Shown piece by piece: positions 63,845-64,000 of a DNA stretch of 64,000 bases. The first letter of the stretch is position 1; each line of letters begins with the position of its first letter. The notes below the pieces were generated by a model. It was given only the letters and a program-made list of their open reading frames with translations, was not told the DNA's origin and made no database searches. This DNA is from Ornithinibacillus salinisoli (GTDB lineage Bacteria > Bacillota > Bacilli > Bacillales > Amphibacillaceae): the NCBI RefSeq assembly GCF_042682545.1, contig NZ_JBHUHQ010000016.1; one strand, written 5' to 3'. A program made the translations under genes and the position numbers.

Positions 63845-64000
63845 ATGAGGATTATGTTTCTGGTTTTATTTTTGGGAATAACGTTACTTTTGGGAGGATG
63901 TGCTTCTGACACACATCCAATCTTAAAAGGAGCCTACCAAAGTGAAATAGATGGAGTAGGATATGTGGTTCAAATGTCATTTCAACCAGATAATAATAGT
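63845..64000 (+). CDS. Partial lipoprotein gene, cut by the window edge
   Basis: The first 52 codons are present behind a strong GAAGAGGGGGA site. The N-terminus is a lipoprotein signal with lipobox LGGC (C19) preceded by about 14 hydrophobic residues. Only some 33 residues of the mature part are visible (ASDTHPILKGAYQSEIDGVG and on), which is not enough to assign a family. The preceding 63374-63844 stretch has a possible promoter (TTGAGG at 63607, TATACT at 63629) but no gene. Confidence 0.75.
   Translation, partial: MRIMFLVLFLGITLLLGGCASDTHPILKGAYQSEIDGVGYVVQMSFQPDNNS

Noticed and set aside
63763..63915. Open frame starting ATGAAGACATTA ahead of the last lipoprotein gene
   Set aside because: No ribosome binding site, and it overlaps the well-initiated lipoprotein gene in another frame.

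Overview
The window is chromosomal DNA of a low-GC, spore-forming member of the Bacillaceae. An alpha/beta-type small acid-soluble spore protein, Bacillus-style ribosome binding sites, Bacillus gene neighbourhoods (xyl, queF, ywrABCD-like, yisO-like asparagine synthetase, yndM, ydbM) and an OpuC-type osmoprotectant importer all fit. A halotolerant genus such as Oceanobacillus or Virgibacillus is my best guess, but no rRNA is present to confirm it. There are no tRNAs, rRNAs, CRISPR arrays, intact insertion sequences or prophage genes.

Layout. 0.4-10.5 kb: a complete xylose/xylo-oligosaccharide locus (GH43 beta-xylosidase, XylR, CUT1 ABC importer without its own ATPase, a DUF624/YesL protein, XylA, XylB) with two matching XylR-type operators and cre-like sites. 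10.5-12.5 kb: a probable copper/cytochrome-oxidase-related operon (DeoR-type HTH fused to a Cys-rich NosL-like region, SCO1, and a His-rich protein with two YtkA/FixH-like domains). 13-16.4 kb: a secreted lipase-like hydrolase, then a preQ1 riboswitch with queF and a queuosine-precursor transporter. 16.5-20.5 kb: a class-C-beta-lactamase-like hydrolase, Fe/Mn superoxide dismutase and small proteins. 20.6-23.6 kb: an M20 amidohydrolase and a YfcC-family transporter behind a lysine riboswitch. 23.7-32.7 kb: mixed metabolic genes, including an M17 aminopeptidase, HAD phosphatase, acyl-CoA dehydrogenase-like protein and NhaC-family antiporter. 32.7-34.8 kb: a YtcJ-type amidohydrolase behind a second lysine riboswitch. 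34.9-35.2 kb: an array of five 52-bp repeats. 35.4-42.3 kb: a BBE-type flavoprotein, a large ATPase/LuxR regulator divergent from a penicillin-acylase-family enzyme, and a spore SASP. 42.6-47.2 kb: the OpuC-type importer, a NUDIX hydrolase and a GGCT-like protein. 47.3-56.2 kb: a CitA/CitB-like two-component system, TctCBA, a DASS anion transporter and two peptidases. 56.7-59.1 kb: asparagine synthetase and a second, inverted 52-bp repeat array inside an inverted-repeat-bounded segment. 59.2-62.5 kb: Lrp regulator, YwrD-like gamma-glutamyltransferase and a split chromate transporter. 62.6 kb to the end: a HAD phosphatase and the start of a lipoprotein gene.

How genes work together. The xyl genes import short xylo-oligosaccharides, cut them to xylose and feed xylulose-5-phosphate to the pentose phosphate pathway. 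The two lysine riboswitches control hydrolases and a carrier rather than classical lysine biosynthesis genes, which suggests a lysine-scavenging regulon. The tricarboxylate uptake genes are next to their likely sensor and carry a clear cre site. The most unusual non-genic features are the two 52-bp hairpin-repeat arrays with shared ends and opposite orientation, and the lysine riboswitch ahead of an amidohydrolase.
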